Shown here: one piece after another, positions 36,038 to 44,423 of the stretch
Numbering within the stretch: the stretch's first letter is position 1
Layout of the letters: each line of letters starts with the position of its first letter
Translations under genes and position numbers: made by a program
NCBI GenBank assembly: GCA_018266615.1
Contig: JAFEAB010000106.1
Location: 1 to 64,000, forward strand
Length of the DNA: 64,000 nt
Source: Bacteroidota bacterium
GTDB taxonomy: Bacteria > Bacteroidota > Bacteroidia > Chitinophagales > Chitinophagaceae
Direction: 5' to 3'
Notes under the pieces: model-generated
What the model was told of the DNA's origin: nothing
The model's input: the letters and a program-made list of their open reading frames with translations, nothing else
The model's database searches: none

Positions 36038-36943
36038 ATGTGGGAACCGTATAAGAAAGGATTTAAAGCCTGGCTTCAGTTGGAGAAGTCGGTATCTGCC
36101 AACACCGTGGATGCCTACCTGCGGGATATAACCCATCTCACTAATTTCCTTCTTGAGAATGGGATTCAAAAAGATCCGGGGAGTATCAAATTGAAAGACC
36201 TGGAATTGTTTCTCCGGTATATCCATCAGTTGGGTATGTCGGCCACCTCACAAGCCAGGATGATTTCGGGAATCCGAAGTTTTTTTAAATATGCATCCAT
36301 CGAAGGATTTTGCAGTATCGACCCCTCCCTATTATTGGAATCCCCCAAACAACGCCGAAAACTCCCGGACGTACTAACGGTGGAAGAGATAGAATCCATA
36401 ATTGCTGCCATCGACCTTAGTAAACCCGAAGGGGAACGAAACCGCGCCATCATCGAAACCATGTACAGTTGTGGCCTCCGGGTATCTGAATTGGTAAACC
36501 TGAAATTAAGCCAGTTGTATTTTGATGTGGGATTTATCCGGGTGATTGGCAAAGGAGATAAAGAAAGGCTGGTGCCCATCGGCACTACGGCCATGAAATA
36601 CCTTGACCAGTACATTCACCTCATCAGAAATAAGGTGCCGGTACAAAGAGGAGAGGAAGATATCGTATTCCTGAACCGCCGGGGAAAGCGGCTTACCAGG
36701 CTGATGATTTTTTTGATTCTTAAAGAACTTGCCGCTAAAGCCGGAATCAGCAAAAATATTTCGCCCCATACTTTTCGCCATTCCTTTGCTACGCACCTTG
36801 TGGAGGGTGGCGCCGATCTACGGGCGGTACAGGAAATGCTGGGACATGAAAGCATAACGACAACCGAAATTTATACGCATCTCGACAGGGAATTTTTGCG
36901 GACAACCCTTCAACAGTTTCATCCGGCCTTCCAAAAAAAATAA
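36038..36943 (+). CDS. xerD: Tyrosine recombinase XerD
   Basis: Site-specific recombinase resolving chromosome dimers at dif. With the ATG at 36038 it has 301 residues: a SAM-like N-terminal domain (about 1-90), then the catalytic domain with R148, K172, H244, R247, H270 and nucleophile Y279 all present (HTFRHSFATHL and LGHESITTTEIYTH). An upstream TTG at 36011 is unlikely to be the start. It is not next to att sites, integrase cargo or repeats, so it is the housekeeping enzyme rather than a mobile element gene. Confidence 0.92.
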   Translation: MWEPYKKGFKAWLQLEKSVSANTVDAYLRDITHLTNFLLENGIQKDPGSIKLKDLELFLRYIHQLGMSATSQARMISGIRSFFKYASIEGFCSIDPSLLLESPKQRRKLPDVLTVEEIESIIAAIDLSKPEGERNRAIIETMYSCGLRVSELVNLKLSQLYFDVGFIRVIGKGDKERLVPIGTTAMKYLDQYIHLIRNKVPVQRGEEDIVFLNRRGKRLTRLMIFLILKELAAKAGISKNISPHTFRHSFATHLVEGGADLRAVQEMLGHESITTTEIYTHLDREFLRTTLQQFHPAFQKK

Positions 36944-37034
36944 CAACCATCACTGGTAAATAGGAATAATTATTTATGCTCCTGACCTCCAATAAATGGG
37001 TAAGAAAAAAAATAAAAGAATCCTGAATTTGGAA

Positions 37035-37868
37035 TTAATTTTCCCCTTCTAAAATTGAAGTTTTATGTGCGAACATCGGGGTAGGGTTATAACTTTTATT
37101 AATAACGCGGTTACGGTAGTTTTTAAACATACTTTGCCACCTCAGTTCCAAAACGCCCCATACGCCTTCTTTAATAATTCCTTTATTCATTTTACTAACT
37201 CCTTCCTGCCTGTCAATAAAGGTAATGGGCACTTCCTTTACTTTAAATCCCAGTTTCCAGGCGGCAAACTTCATTTCAATCTGGAAAGCATAGCCCACAA
37301 AACTGATGTTATCCAAATTGATGTTTTCCAAAACTTCGCGGCGGTAACAAACAAAACCGGCAGTAGGATCCTTAATAGGCATCCAGGTAATAATACGGGT
37401 ATATAAGGAAGCCCCTTTAGAAAGAAGGATGCGGTTGGCCGGCCAATTAGCCACAGCGCCACCCTTTATATACCGGCTCCCTACGGCCACATCTGCACCA
37501 GAAGCACATGCCTGGTATAACCGTTCAAGATCGGAGGGGTTATGGGAGAAATCGGCATCCATTTCAAAAATGTAACGGTAGCCTTTTTCGAGTGCCCAGC
37601 GGAACCCATGAATATAGGCTGTACCGAGCCCTTGTTTTCCATGCCTTTCTTCTAAGAATAATTGACCGGGAAAAGTTGAAAAGAGTGATTTTACAAGCTG
37701 GGCTGTTCCATCGGGGGAAGAGTCATCAATAATAAGTATATGGTAACCCAGGTTAAGATTAATCACCGCATGGATGATCTTCTCAATATTTTCCTTTTCA
37801 TTAAAAGTGGGTATGATGACAATTTTTTCCAATATTATTGACCCGGGTTTATTCTCAAATTTAGGCAT
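37035..37868 (-). CDS. Polyprenol phosphate mannosyltransferase-like GT2
   Basis: A 277-residue family 2 glycosyltransferase of the DPM1 type, transferring a sugar from a nucleotide donor to a polyprenyl phosphate. It has VIIPTFNEKENI at the start, IIDDSSPDGTAQLV, EMDADFSHNP and KEVPITFIDRQEGVSKM. The last 30 residues do not form a membrane helix, so it is a cytosolic/peripheral type. The ATG at 37868 gives an extra 13 residues before the conserved start. Next to the minus-strand exonuclease gene (33 bp apart). Confidence 0.88.
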   Translation of the reverse strand: MPKFENKPGSIILEKIVIIPTFNEKENIEKIIHAVINLNLGYHILIIDDSSPDGTAQLVKSLFSTFPGQLFLEERHGKQGLGTAYIHGFRWALEKGYRYIFEMDADFSHNPSDLERLYQACASGADVAVGSRYIKGGAVANWPANRILLSKGASLYTRIITWMPIKDPTAGFVCYRREVLENINLDNISFVGYAFQIEMKFAAWKLGFKVKEVPITFIDRQEGVSKMNKGIIKEGVWGVLELRWQSMFKNYRNRVINKSYNPTPMFAHKTSILEGEN

Positions 37869-37901
37869 TTATTTTTGTTGCCATCCCCGTGAAAGGCACC
37901 A

Positions 37902-38672
37902 TTAAACCGGTTTTAACAGGGTTTTATTCAACAACTCGGTAAGTTTTTTCTTGGTGTGCAAAGGAAAATCACCCTTCATCATCCAATCGTAATACTGGGG
38001 TTCATTTTTCAAAATTTCAGCCACCGATTTTCCTTTATATTTTCCGAAATTAAATATTTCAACCCCGTTATCATCATATATAAAACGACGGGCATAATCT
38101 ACAATCTTATCTTCTCCAATAATCGCAAACAGGGAATCGATGGTATGGCCAAGTTGTGGATACCGGTCTAATTGAGCCATAAATACATCAATAGTGGCAT
38201 TTACATCCGCTTCGGCACTATGGGCATTTTGCAATTCCTTATTGCAATAAAATTTATAGGCGGCAACCAGGGTACGCGGTTCCATGCTGTAAAATACATG
38301 TTGCACATCTACCATCCTCCGGTCGCTTAATTCCACATCCATGCCGGCGCGGATAAATTCTTCCATTAAAAGGGGAATGTCAAACCGGTTGCTGTTATAT
38401 CCACCCAGGTCGCAGTTTTCTAAAAACTGTTTGATTTCGTTTGCCACCTGTTTAAAAGTAGGTGCATCCTTTACCATTTCATTGGTAATGCCATGGATAT
38501 CGGAGGAAGCCTGGGGAATATTCATTTCCGGATTTACCAATTTCCGTTTCACCTGTTTTTCGCCAGTGGGGAGAACTTTTACAATGGCAATCTCAATAAT
38601 ACGGTCAGATGAAAGGTTTACCCCGGTCGTTTCCAGGTCGATAAAGGCCATTGGACGGGTTAATTGGAGCAT
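37902..38672 (-). CDS. DnaQ-family 3'-5' exonuclease with ExoX-like C-terminal domain
   Basis: A 256-residue DEDDh exonuclease: D12 and E14 (FIDLETTG), D98 (NSNRFDIPLL), H151 and D156 (AHSAEADVNAT). Residues from about 205 (FNFGKYKGKSVAEILKNEP) match the C-terminal motif of ExoX-type proteins. It could act as a proofreading or repair exonuclease; there is no polymerase subunit nearby. It is divergent from a small lipoprotein gene, with a shared 136-bp gap. Confidence 0.88.
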   Translation of the reverse strand: MLQLTRPMAFIDLETTGVNLSSDRIIEIAIVKVLPTGEKQVKRKLVNPEMNIPQASSDIHGITNEMVKDAPTFKQVANEIKQFLENCDLGGYNSNRFDIPLLMEEFIRAGMDVELSDRRMVDVQHVFYSMEPRTLVAAYKFYCNKELQNAHSAEADVNATIDVFMAQLDRYPQLGHTIDSLFAIIGEDKIVDYARRFIYDDNGVEIFNFGKYKGKSVAEILKNEPQYYDWMMKGDFPLHTKKKLTELLNKTLLKPV

Positions 38673-38758
38673 AAATCGTTGGTTTTAATAGGTTAATTAT
38701 CTACAAATGTAATAGAATAAAAAAAGTATTTTGTAGTGGAAAACACTATTTCTTTCCT

Positions 38759-38789
38759 TTCGTCGTTTAGCTTTCAGAAACTATCTTTG
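38759..38789 (+). promoter_or_regulatory. Bacteroidota promoter for lipoprotein-ytxJ
   Basis: A perfect TATCTTTG (TAnnTTTG, 38782-38789) has a TTCG at 38759-38762 in the -33 position, 19 bp upstream. The distance to the ATG at 38809 is 19 bp, giving a short leader. Confidence 0.6.
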
Positions 38790-38808
38790 TAACAGAAACA
38801 ATTTTAAT

Positions 38809-38925
38809 ATGAAAAAGTTGATTCTTGCCTTTGTTGTACTGTCGCTCATTGCCGTTTCTTTATCGAGTTGCAGTTCAAGCCGTAAAGGCGGATGCCCCAT
38901 GACGGAGAAGATCATCCGTGGGTAA
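38809..38925 (+). CDS. 38-residue lipoprotein
   Basis: A short open frame from an ATG at 38809 to TAA at 38923-38925, preceded by a good TAnnTTTG promoter. It encodes a canonical lipoprotein signal (MKKLILAFVVLSLIAVS then LSSC) with the lipid-modified cysteine at about residue 21, followed by only 17 residues that end GCPMTEKIIRG. Composition and promoter strongly suggest a real gene. Its function is unknown; it lies 15 bp upstream of ytxJ. Confidence 0.75.
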   Translation: MKKLILAFVVLSLIAVSLSSCSSSRKGGCPMTEKIIRG

Positions 38926-38940
38926 TTTGTAACTTGCAGC

Positions 38941-39279
38941 ATGAATTGGACCTACCTTACCAATGAATCTGACTTGGAGGATATCAAAGCACGCTCTCAA
39001 ATTACACCCCAGGTAATCTTTAAACATAGTACCCGATGCAGCATTAGCAGCATGGCTAAAAGCCGGCTGGAAAGGGCGGATCAACCCGAAGGCATCTCAT
39101 TTTACCTTTTAGATTTGATTCAATTCAGAAACCTGTCTAACCAGGTAGCTAATGAATTTCAGGTTCATCACGAATCCCCCCAAATCCTTTTGATCAAAAA
39201 GGGTGAATGTATTTTCACGGAAAGCCATAGTGGTATCCGTATGGATGATATCGTTACAGAAGCCACCTCCTTAAACTGA
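38941..39279 (+). CDS. ytxJ: Bacillithiol system redox-active protein YtxJ
   Basis: A 112-residue thioredoxin-fold monothiol protein with the YtxJ segment IFKHSTRCSISSMA (cysteine at about 33) in the redox position. YtxJ is a putative bacilliredoxin that removes bacillithiol from proteins. That suggests this bacterium makes bacillithiol. The stop codon abuts the convergent TonB-dependent receptor stop. Confidence 0.88.
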   Translation: MNWTYLTNESDLEDIKARSQITPQVIFKHSTRCSISSMAKSRLERADQPEGISFYLLDLIQFRNLSNQVANEFQVHHESPQILLIKKGECIFTESHSGIRMDDIVTEATSLN

Positions 39280-41616
39280 TTAGAATCTGGCTGCCAGGGT
39301 AATCCCGTAGGTACGCGGATCGCCTAAATGTACCGCCCCAAAATCGTACGCATAGGCGATATACCTTTTTTGACCCAGGTTTTTCCCCCAAATACGGAAA
39401 CTCAGGCTTTTATAAGAAATTCCTACCTGCGAGCTCAGGAGGCTGTAGTCTGATTGGCTGATGGTATTGGCAAAATCAAAATATTGTTTGCCCACATACC
39501 TAAACTGAATTCCCAGGTTGATTTCCCATTGAGAAGAAAACGGAATTGAATATAAGGCGCCGGTAAATCCTGTCCAGGTTGGACTGAACACCTGTCTCTT
39601 GCCATCGAGATTGAGGGTGGTACCATTGCTCGCATACTTCAGGTTGTTGAATTTAGAATCGGCTAAACCCAGCGATCCTTCCAGCTCCAGGTTCTTAATC
39701 GGGATTGCATTTACTTCCAGGTCAAACCCCTTTACATTTAATTTTCCGGTATTCCGGGTTACGGTTACTGCCTCCGGTAGGATGAGGGTGGGCACCTGGG
39801 CATCTCTTAATGAAGTATAATATAGGGCCGCATGTACAGCCAATTTTTGGCTGTTATATTTCCATCCCAGTTCCAGGTTGTGGCTGAACTCCGGCTTGTA
39901 TTGGTATAGGGGTGGAGTGGATGGATCCGGATTTAAACCGGTAAGTCCTCCTGCACGGAACCCTTTGCTGTAAATAAGGTATCCGCTGTTTTTAGAGTCC
40001 GGCGAAAAAGAAATCCCAACTTTTGGCGACCAGGCTTCAAAATTAGCAGAGGCCGACGTATCGGGTCGGGTCTCAAACAAAGGGTCTGTAATTCCATCCT
40101 TAAAATATTCACCTTTTACATCGGAATACTTGTGTTCATCATCGAAACGCAATCCGGCAAATGCGGTAATTGTTTTTGAAACCTGGTAATTAAACTGCCC
40201 AAAGAATGCAATACCATGACCATAATTTTTTGTAGTTGCCAAGGACCCAAAATTGATGTCAGGTGCACCCATTAAACCGGCATCCTCTCCAAAATGAGTC
40301 ATTTGTTTTACCGGGTTGTGCTGGTAAAAGAAAAATCCACCCGCAGTCCAGTTAATTTTATTGTCTTTAGCATTTCCGGATGCCCTTAATTCCTGGGTAA
40401 ATACTTTTACGTTGTTCCATTTCCTGCCATAATTATTAATGATGGTTACCATGTCGGCCGGAGAAAAATCGCCATCGAGGGGGGCATCATAGTACCGGTA
40501 ATTTTGCTGGTATGCCGATTGGGATACGAGCTTAACTGATTTGAATGTCTTTTTAATGACGAGGGAAAGATTTTGGGTATTATCATGCATAACGGCTGTG
40601 GCATTCTGCGATAAATGGAAGGGGGAAGCCAATGCTTCTTCCTTTCCCTGCACCAGGGGAAATGCCCCGTAATTTTTTTTGTTGTACTGTTTATAGTTGA
40701 GGGTAATGCTCAGTTGTTTGGGGGAGATATATTTCAGGTAATAGTTTCCCGCAAACCCTTTTATATCGTCAAAATTCTTATGGTTGAAATCATTGGTATA
40801 AAATCCGTCATCCGATTGCCCGAGAAGGGATACGCCGGCAAATAATCGGTTCTTCACCAGGGCGCCCCGGGTTGCTGCCTGCAGGTGAAGCCGGTGATAG
40901 TTGCCGGCACTAAGGGAAAGGTTCGATTGCCATGCATTGGCAGGCTGCCTGGTACGGATGCTGATGACAGCCCCTAATGCATTTCGCCCATACAAAGTTC
41001 CCTGTGGCCCCCGTAAAATTTCAATTCGTTCAATATCCCAGAGCGGAGAAATGTAGGTATCGAGGCTGAATTGATTTACCCCATCAATATAGGTGGCCAC
41101 TGCCGGATCGTACGAGGTGGTGCCAATCCCCCGGATGGAAGCTACATTCCGGCCATCTCCTGAATTGGCGATATACAGATTTGATACCATGGCGGTCAGT
41201 TCATCCTGCGATCCCAAATTTTGGAATGCAATTTTCTCTCCGTTAATAACGGTTATGGATAGTGGCTTCTTTAAATTGGTGCCTTCTGTTTTTTCGGCAG
41301 ATACCACTACCTGCCCCAGGTCCCGGTGCCGGAAGGGTAATACAATAGTTAATTCTCTGTTTTTGACCGTATCCGGTTTTAAAAGCATGGAAGCATAGCC
41401 CACGGCTGAAAATTCCAGGATGGCATCCCGGTTCAATCCTCCGATTTCGAACTTTCCATTGTTATCTGCCGAAAGGTAGATATCGGAATTCAGCAGGTGA
41501 ATGGTTGCTTTTGGAACAGGCGCTCCATTTGCATTTATCACATTTCCTTTTTGAGTTTGGCAGAATACCAGGACTGAAAATAAAAGTAACAGGGTAGTGA
41601 GTATAAGATGCCGCAT
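39280..41616 (-). CDS. TonB-dependent receptor
   Basis: Outer-membrane active transporter of 778 residues. A signal peptide (MRHLILTTLLLLFSVLVFC) precedes a carboxypeptidase-regulatory-like domain (about 20-100), the plug (SITVINGEKIAF, VDGVNQ-type segment, IEILRGPQGTLYGRNALG) and a 22-strand barrel ending FGAVHLGDPRTYGITLAARF. The plug resembles siderophore/FecA-type receptors rather than SusC, and no SusD gene is adjacent. The start at 41616 was chosen over 41649 because the signal peptide begins there. It lies downstream of galM on the same strand, so it may import galactan fragments or another substrate. Confidence 0.9.
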   Translation of the reverse strand: MRHLILTTLLLLFSVLVFCQTQKGNVINANGAPVPKATIHLLNSDIYLSADNNGKFEIGGLNRDAILEFSAVGYASMLLKPDTVKNRELTIVLPFRHRDLGQVVVSAEKTEGTNLKKPLSITVINGEKIAFQNLGSQDELTAMVSNLYIANSGDGRNVASIRGIGTTSYDPAVATYIDGVNQFSLDTYISPLWDIERIEILRGPQGTLYGRNALGAVISIRTRQPANAWQSNLSLSAGNYHRLHLQAATRGALVKNRLFAGVSLLGQSDDGFYTNDFNHKNFDDIKGFAGNYYLKYISPKQLSITLNYKQYNKKNYGAFPLVQGKEEALASPFHLSQNATAVMHDNTQNLSLVIKKTFKSVKLVSQSAYQQNYRYYDAPLDGDFSPADMVTIINNYGRKWNNVKVFTQELRASGNAKDNKINWTAGGFFFYQHNPVKQMTHFGEDAGLMGAPDINFGSLATTKNYGHGIAFFGQFNYQVSKTITAFAGLRFDDEHKYSDVKGEYFKDGITDPLFETRPDTSASANFEAWSPKVGISFSPDSKNSGYLIYSKGFRAGGLTGLNPDPSTPPLYQYKPEFSHNLELGWKYNSQKLAVHAALYYTSLRDAQVPTLILPEAVTVTRNTGKLNVKGFDLEVNAIPIKNLELEGSLGLADSKFNNLKYASNGTTLNLDGKRQVFSPTWTGFTGALYSIPFSSQWEINLGIQFRYVGKQYFDFANTISQSDYSLLSSQVGISYKSLSFRIWGKNLGQKRYIAYAYDFGAVHLGDPRTYGITLAARF

Positions 41617-41764
41617 GATGTATGGGTAAGGATTCAAAATTAACGCCAAAACATGAGCAGGAAAGAAATTCCTGTTTAAAAAATGCAGGGAACCCGGTTA
41701 ACCGCCAAAAGCCGGATATGCCATGCACTCTTTTATAGCGTAAAGAGGAGAGGTATATGGGCAG

Positions 41765-42811
41765 TTACAATGATTCTTTAATGGAAAAACAATACCGCGT
41801 TTCCTGCCGGTAAACCTGGCCGGGTAGTAATAGGGTAGATGGAAACTGGGGTTTATTTGGACTGTCGGGAAAGTGTTGGGCCTCTAAGCAAATTGCCGGA
41901 AAGGGAGGAATGGGATAGGGGCTTAATATTTTATGCAGGTGGTTTGCAGTATATACCTGCATGCCGGGTTCGGTGGTGAATACTTCCATCCATATACCCG
42001 ACTCCGGTTCAAACAATCCGGCTGCTTTATGTAAGGCATAATTTCCTTCCTGGTATTGTTTAAGTACATAGTTATTATCTAATCCGGAGGGGAGTTGCCG
42101 GATAATATCTTTCACTAAAACGGGTTTGCCTAAATCGTAACCCGAATCTTTTACCGGTAACAATTTACCGGTAGGGATATTTTCATTATCGGTTTCGGTA
42201 ATAAAATCGGCATCTACCCAAACATAATGGTCCAGTACGCTGGTTGGAGATCCGTATAAATTGAAATAACCGTGCTGGGTGAAGCACACGGGGGTTGGTT
42301 TCGTACTGGTGGCTTCATATTGAAGAACAAGGGCATTGTCATCGCTTACGGTGAAGGTTACCCGCACCGTAAGATCGCCGGGGAACCCCTGATCTCCATC
42401 GGGGCTTAGAATAGTAAGGGTGAGTTTATTTTCGGCCAGGTCGCTCAACTTCCAGAACCGTTTTGATAAATTATCTTTTCCGCCGTGCAGGATATTATTT
42501 CCTTCATTGGCGGCCAGGGCATATCGATGTCCGTTGATGCTGAATGCGGCTCCTCCAATTCGGTTGGCGTACCTTCCTACAATCGATCCAATATGGTGAT
42601 CGAGATTCGGGATGTAGTTGAGGAAGTCGCTGAAACCAAAAACCACATCCCTGAAGCCGGTATGCCGGCAGGGGACAACCAGCCTGCTGATGATCCCTCC
42701 TATATTGAGCACATCCGCCACCATCCCATTTTTGTTTTGAATCGTAAATCGCATGACGGGCTTGCCTTGATAGTTTCCTAACCGGACGCCCTGCGGAAAA
42801 TAAGGGTTCAT
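41765..42811 (-). CDS. galM: Aldose 1-epimerase (galactose mutarotase)
   Basis: A 348-residue galactose mutarotase converting alpha and beta anomers of aldohexoses. Landmarks: GRYANRIGGAAF near 79-90, NILHGG near 106, FTQHGYFNL with the catalytic histidine near 184, and AICLEAQHFPDSPN with the catalytic glutamate near 318. It lies 77 bp after the galactanase and 148 bp before the TonB-dependent receptor, all on the minus strand. Confidence 0.92.
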   Translation of the reverse strand: MNPYFPQGVRLGNYQGKPVMRFTIQNKNGMVADVLNIGGIISRLVVPCRHTGFRDVVFGFSDFLNYIPNLDHHIGSIVGRYANRIGGAAFSINGHRYALAANEGNNILHGGKDNLSKRFWKLSDLAENKLTLTILSPDGDQGFPGDLTVRVTFTVSDDNALVLQYEATSTKPTPVCFTQHGYFNLYGSPTSVLDHYVWVDADFITETDNENIPTGKLLPVKDSGYDLGKPVLVKDIIRQLPSGLDNNYVLKQYQEGNYALHKAAGLFEPESGIWMEVFTTEPGMQVYTANHLHKILSPYPIPPFPAICLEAQHFPDSPNKPQFPSTLLLPGQVYRQETRYCFSIKESL

Positions 42812-42887
42812 ATTTGTTGTTTATTTTTCAATACGTGAATTTACAATTTTCATCTCCTGAAAAATTTATTCCGGGTAATCGGGGTTG

Positions 42888-43910
42888 CTAATTAAATGCG
42901 GTAAGAGCCAGGGTCGGTTTACCCAGGTTATTGAAAGCGCCCAGCGTATATCCCTTCCAGTTATTATGTGCTTCCGGTTCCCAGTAAAATACGCCCAGTC
43001 CCTTGCCTTGGCTAACCTGTTTTGTTTTTTGAATAAGGTCGGTAAGGAATTGTTTGCAGGATGCGGAATCCGTCCAGCTCATTCCTGTTTCGGTAACCAT
43101 AACCTCGCTTCCATATCGCGATACCATATCGTTCATATTGGCCATGCATTGCTGGTTCAGGCTTTGCCAGTTTGATGTAGTTGGGTAGAGGGAAATGCCC
43201 ACTACATCCCAGGTTGCTCCATGATCTTTTAATCCATCGAGGTTCCACCGGTACAGGTTATTATCAAACCCGTTTGAAAGATGGACGATCACTTTCATGT
43301 TTTCATCTACCGATTTTACGGCATCATATCCTTTTTTAAAGAGCTGGGCATAATTAGCCATGTGTGTGGAGGCCCTTCCATCCTCCCAAAGCAGGCCATC
43401 ATTGGTTTCGTTTCCCACCTGCACCCAGGCGGGTGTGCAGCCTTGTTGTTGCAATTTCAACAGCACGGCCCGGGTGTGGGCGTAAACTGAATCTAAAAGC
43501 TGATTAAAATTTAATGGGACCCAGGAAGCAGGTTTCTGCTGATGGCCGGGGTCGGCCCAGGTATCGCTATAATGAAAATCAATAAGAATCTGCATGCCTA
43601 AATTCTTAGCCCGGGCAGCTTTTGCCAATACATCCTGCAAACCATTGTATCCATCAGCAGGGTTTACCCATACCCGCAGCCGGATTGCATTCATGCCCAT
43701 ATCTTTTAATAAAGACATACATTCCTGTGGTTGGTTCTGGAGGTTAATAAATGGTTGGCTTTGGGCTTCCATTTCGGTGAGCCAGCTTACGTCTGCACCT
43801 TTTGCGAAGAAAGCGGTGGAATCTCTGTCGCCCGGTATAACATTCCCCGATTTGTTGCAGCCAATGGATGTTATGAGTAAGAAAAATGCAAATAGCAGGT
43901 GGATTTTCAT
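42888..43910 (-). CDS. GH53 arabinogalactan endo-beta-1,4-galactanase, lipoprotein
   Basis: A 340-residue family 53 glycoside hydrolase that cuts beta-1,4-galactan. It has a lipoprotein signal with lipobox cysteine at 18, then a GADVSWLTEMEAQ motif and the (beta/alpha)8 barrel with IRLRVWVNP, ILIDFHYSDTWADPG, the acid/base E168 (VQVGNETNDG) and nucleophile E274 (VTETGMSW). It should be anchored at the outer membrane and release galactooligosaccharides, so with galM and the TonB receptor it forms a small galactan-use locus. Confidence 0.92.
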   Translation of the reverse strand: MKIHLLFAFFLLITSIGCNKSGNVIPGDRDSTAFFAKGADVSWLTEMEAQSQPFINLQNQPQECMSLLKDMGMNAIRLRVWVNPADGYNGLQDVLAKAARAKNLGMQILIDFHYSDTWADPGHQQKPASWVPLNFNQLLDSVYAHTRAVLLKLQQQGCTPAWVQVGNETNDGLLWEDGRASTHMANYAQLFKKGYDAVKSVDENMKVIVHLSNGFDNNLYRWNLDGLKDHGATWDVVGISLYPTTSNWQSLNQQCMANMNDMVSRYGSEVMVTETGMSWTDSASCKQFLTDLIQKTKQVSQGKGLGVFYWEPEAHNNWKGYTLGAFNNLGKPTLALTAFN

Positions 43911-43940
43911 CTTTCAAAATAGGCAATTCCAAAGGAAATA

Positions 43941-43965
43941 AAAAAAGGGATCCGAATGGAATCCC
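43941..43965 (-). terminator. Intrinsic terminator after ssrA
   Basis: On the minus strand GGGAT-TCCATTCGG-ATCCC followed by TTTTTTT, just past the 3' end of tmRNA. It separates ssrA from the downstream galactanase gene. Confidence 0.7.
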
Positions 43966-43974
43966 CCGAAATCG

Positions 43975-44340
43975 TGGAGCTGTCGAGAATCGAACTCGAG
44001 TCCAAACATATCCTACATAAGCTTTCTACATGTTTATTTCTTCATTGATTGTAGGGAAATGGCAGGAGAAAAACAAACCAACCAAATCCTTAGAAGAATG
44101 GTCTTAGACAACCGTCACTTCATTCGGCTGCAGCAGCCCGGCATTGTTTTGAGTCGGCGGCGGATCGGGTAGCAGGCAAACCCAATCGGCGGCCCAAATG
44201 GCAACCTAATTATAATTAGGCAGCCATGGCGAACGAATTGTTGCCATTTAAAAGTTTGAATATTCAGATTAAAGTGCTAATTATCCAACGCACTACATGC
44301 TTACTTATAAAGATCTATGCTGTCAAAACCGGTCAGCCCC
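43975..44340 (-). ncRNA. ssrA: tmRNA (transfer-messenger RNA)
   Basis: About 366 nt. The 5' end GGGGCTG (from 44340) pairs with CAGCTCC near 43976, and the T-arm GAGTTCGATTCTC is followed by the acceptor strand and an A discriminator. The tag frame at 44216-44245 reads GGC AAC AAT TCG TTC GCC ATG GCT GCC TAA, giving GNNSFAMAA, with the usual hydrophobic A-M-A-A end recognised by ClpXP. CCA is not encoded. It rescues stalled ribosomes. The exact ends are inferred from the acceptor pairing. Confidence 0.93.
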
Positions 44341-44423
44341 GTTTTGCAACTGCAAATTTAATCAAAATTTTATCCGGTATTTAATCCATTTCGTTAAAAT
44401 AAACTTACAGACCTTTGCCAGCC

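Noticed and set aside
36038..36943. XerD-like recombinase as the integrase of an island
   Set aside because: Surrounded by housekeeping genes, no att repeats or cargo; matches chromosomal XerD in length and all catalytic residues.
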